Shown in pieces: positions 62,929 through 64,000 of a DNA stretch of 64,000 nt. Source of the stretch: Curvibacter sp. GWA2_63_95 (lineage in GTDB: Bacteria > Pseudomonadota > Gammaproteobacteria > Burkholderiales > Burkholderiaceae_C); assembly GCA_001795455.1 (NCBI GenBank), contig MGPB01000033.1:62001-126000 (forward strand), in the 5' to 3' direction. The notes under the pieces are model-generated. The model was not told the origin of the DNA, did not search any database, and saw only the letters and a program-made list of their open reading frames with translations. The stretch's first letter is position 1; every line of letters starts with the position of its first letter. Position numbers and translations under genes: made by a program.

Positions 62929-64000
62929 ATGTCCTCTACTGAACCCTTGGTGCGCTTTAGCGGCGTACAAAAAACGTACGACGGCGAGCAGCTGGTGGTG
63001 CGGGAGCTGAACCTCGATATCCAGCGCGGTGAATTCCTCAGCCTGCTCGGACCCTCGGGCTCCGGCAAGACCACCACCCTGATGATGCTGGCCGGGTTCG
63101 AGTCCCCCACAGCAGGCGACATCCTGCTCGACGGCAAGCAGATCACCCGCACCCCGCCGCACAAGCGCAACTTCGGCATGGTGTTCCAAAACTACGCGCT
63201 GTTCCCCCACATGACCGTGGCACAGAACGTGGCTTATCCGCTCACCGTGCGCAAAGTACCCAAAGACGAGCAAACCAAGCGGGTGCAAAAGGCACTGGAC
63301 ATGGTGCGCCTGACCGGCATGGGCGAGCGCCTGCCCGCCCGCCTCTCGGGCGGTCAACAGCAGCGCGTGGCTTTGGCACGGGCGCTGGTGTTCGAGCCCC
63401 AACTGGTGCTGATGGACGAGCCCTTGGGCGCGCTGGACAAGCAGTTGCGCGAACACATGCAGCTGGAACTCAAAGAGCTGCACCGCCAGCTGGGTGTGAC
63501 CTTTGTGTATGTGACTCATGACCAGGGTGAAGCCCTGACCATGAGCGACCGGGTGGCGGTGTTCAACGAAGGCGTGATCCAGCAGCTGGCCGATGCCCAG
63601 AGCCTGTACGAAACTCCCAGCAACCGCTTTGTGGCCGGCTTTGTAGGCGACAGCACGGTGCTACGCGGCACCTTGGGTGGTACTGCAGACGCTCCTTGCA
63701 TCGTTCTCGGCCAAGGCCAGACGCTGCCGGGCATCAATGTCAACAATGCAGCTACAGGCGCCGCAGTGGAAGCCTGTGTGCGGCCCGAGCGGATTGCACT
63801 GCACGTGCAAGCTCCGGCCGCTCTCAATACGGTGGCAGCACAGGTGGCCGGCATCGTGTACTACGGCGACCACGTGCGCTTGCAATGCGAACTGGGTACC
63901 GGTCAAGCACAAGCCACCGTGAAGCTGCCGCTCACCCACGCATGCGCCCTTACACCGCCCGCCATGGGCAGCACGGTGCACCTCGAGTTCCCGACTCCGT
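62929..64000 (+). CDS. PotA/PotG-like ABC transporter ATPase, 3' end cut by window edge
   Basis: The 357 complete codons visible cover an ATPase with Walker A GPSGSGKTT near 41-49, LSGGQQQR, Walker B LVLMDEP and the D-loop GALDKQL, followed by a TOBE-type C-terminal domain (about 240 onward). It resembles polyamine or related importers. The ATG at 62929 fits the family start. Permeases and a binding protein should follow beyond the window. With gabT it suggests uptake and use of putrescine, GABA or a similar amine. Confidence 0.9.
   Translation, partial: MSSTEPLVRFSGVQKTYDGEQLVVRELNLDIQRGEFLSLLGPSGSGKTTTLMMLAGFESPTAGDILLDGKQITRTPPHKRNFGMVFQNYALFPHMTVAQNVAYPLTVRKVPKDEQTKRVQKALDMVRLTGMGERLPARLSGGQQQRVALARALVFEPQLVLMDEPLGALDKQLREHMQLELKELHRQLGVTFVYVTHDQGEALTMSDRVAVFNEGVIQQLADAQSLYETPSNRFVAGFVGDSTVLRGTLGGTADAPCIVLGQGQTLPGINVNNAATGAAVEACVRPERIALHVQAPAALNTVAAQVAGIVYYGDHVRLQCELGTGQAQATVKLPLTHACALTPPAMGSTVHLEFPTP

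Overview
The window looks like a chromosomal segment of a high-GC betaproteobacterium of the order Burkholderiales, most likely family Comamonadaceae (Rhodoferax/Polaromonas/Acidovorax relatives). The reasons are the GC-rich third codon positions, several tripartite tricarboxylate (TTT) and TRAP transporters, the ribBA-ribH-nusB order, and a dispersed repeat resembling elements I associate with that family. I see no rRNA, tRNA, CRISPR array, insertion sequence, prophage or integration site. No gene-free stretch reaches 300 bp; the largest are 31963-32235, 12724-12930 and 5403-5562.

Layout. 1-7047 (minus): a sigma54 activator gene, then livK-livG-livF-livH-livM and an alpha/beta hydrolase cut by the window edge. 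A GG-N10-GC sigma54 promoter and phased upstream sites lie between activator and livK. 7151-12315: tctCBA (minus) divergent from tctDE (plus). 12322-18464 (plus): an S4-domain protein, a riboflavin/NusB block with a RibBX-type enzyme whose GTP cyclohydrolase II half lacks the zinc and catalytic motifs, an aminotransferase, and tolQRA. 18535-24688: dnaE, a small unknown protein, a TrhO-type rhodanese and a DUF2145 pair. 24749-27641: a LysR regulator divergent from pirin-DoxX-flavodoxin, closed by a clear intrinsic terminator. 27702-33952: FAD oxidoreductase, gluQ, GST, GNAT, a MarR-GNAT fusion, trmB and a pseudouridine synthase.

34029-39092 (minus): transglutaminase-like protein, PabB-PabC fusion, TIGR03790-like secreted protein and rhomboid protease in one tight operon. 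39220-41376: DinG helicase. 41458-49057: an OmpR/CpxR-type two-component pair divergent from an outer-membrane factor, adaptor and RND pump. 49131-54210: small basic protein, OB-fold protein, ferredoxin-NADP reductase, two thioredoxin-fold proteins and alaS. 54352-60002: GntR regulator, DHDPS-family enzyme, TRAP transporter and FAH-family enzyme, probably for a sugar acid or related oxo-acid. 60007-64000: MocR regulator divergent from a GabT-type aminotransferase and a PotA-like ATPase, probably GABA/polyamine use.

The most unusual signal is not a gene cluster but a repeat of about 55-65 bp present at least eight times. Four copies lie inside reading frames (a small secreted protein, gluQ, trmB, the transglutaminase-like protein) and keep the frame open. 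I found no convincing defence system. Everything here was read by eye; no database search was run.
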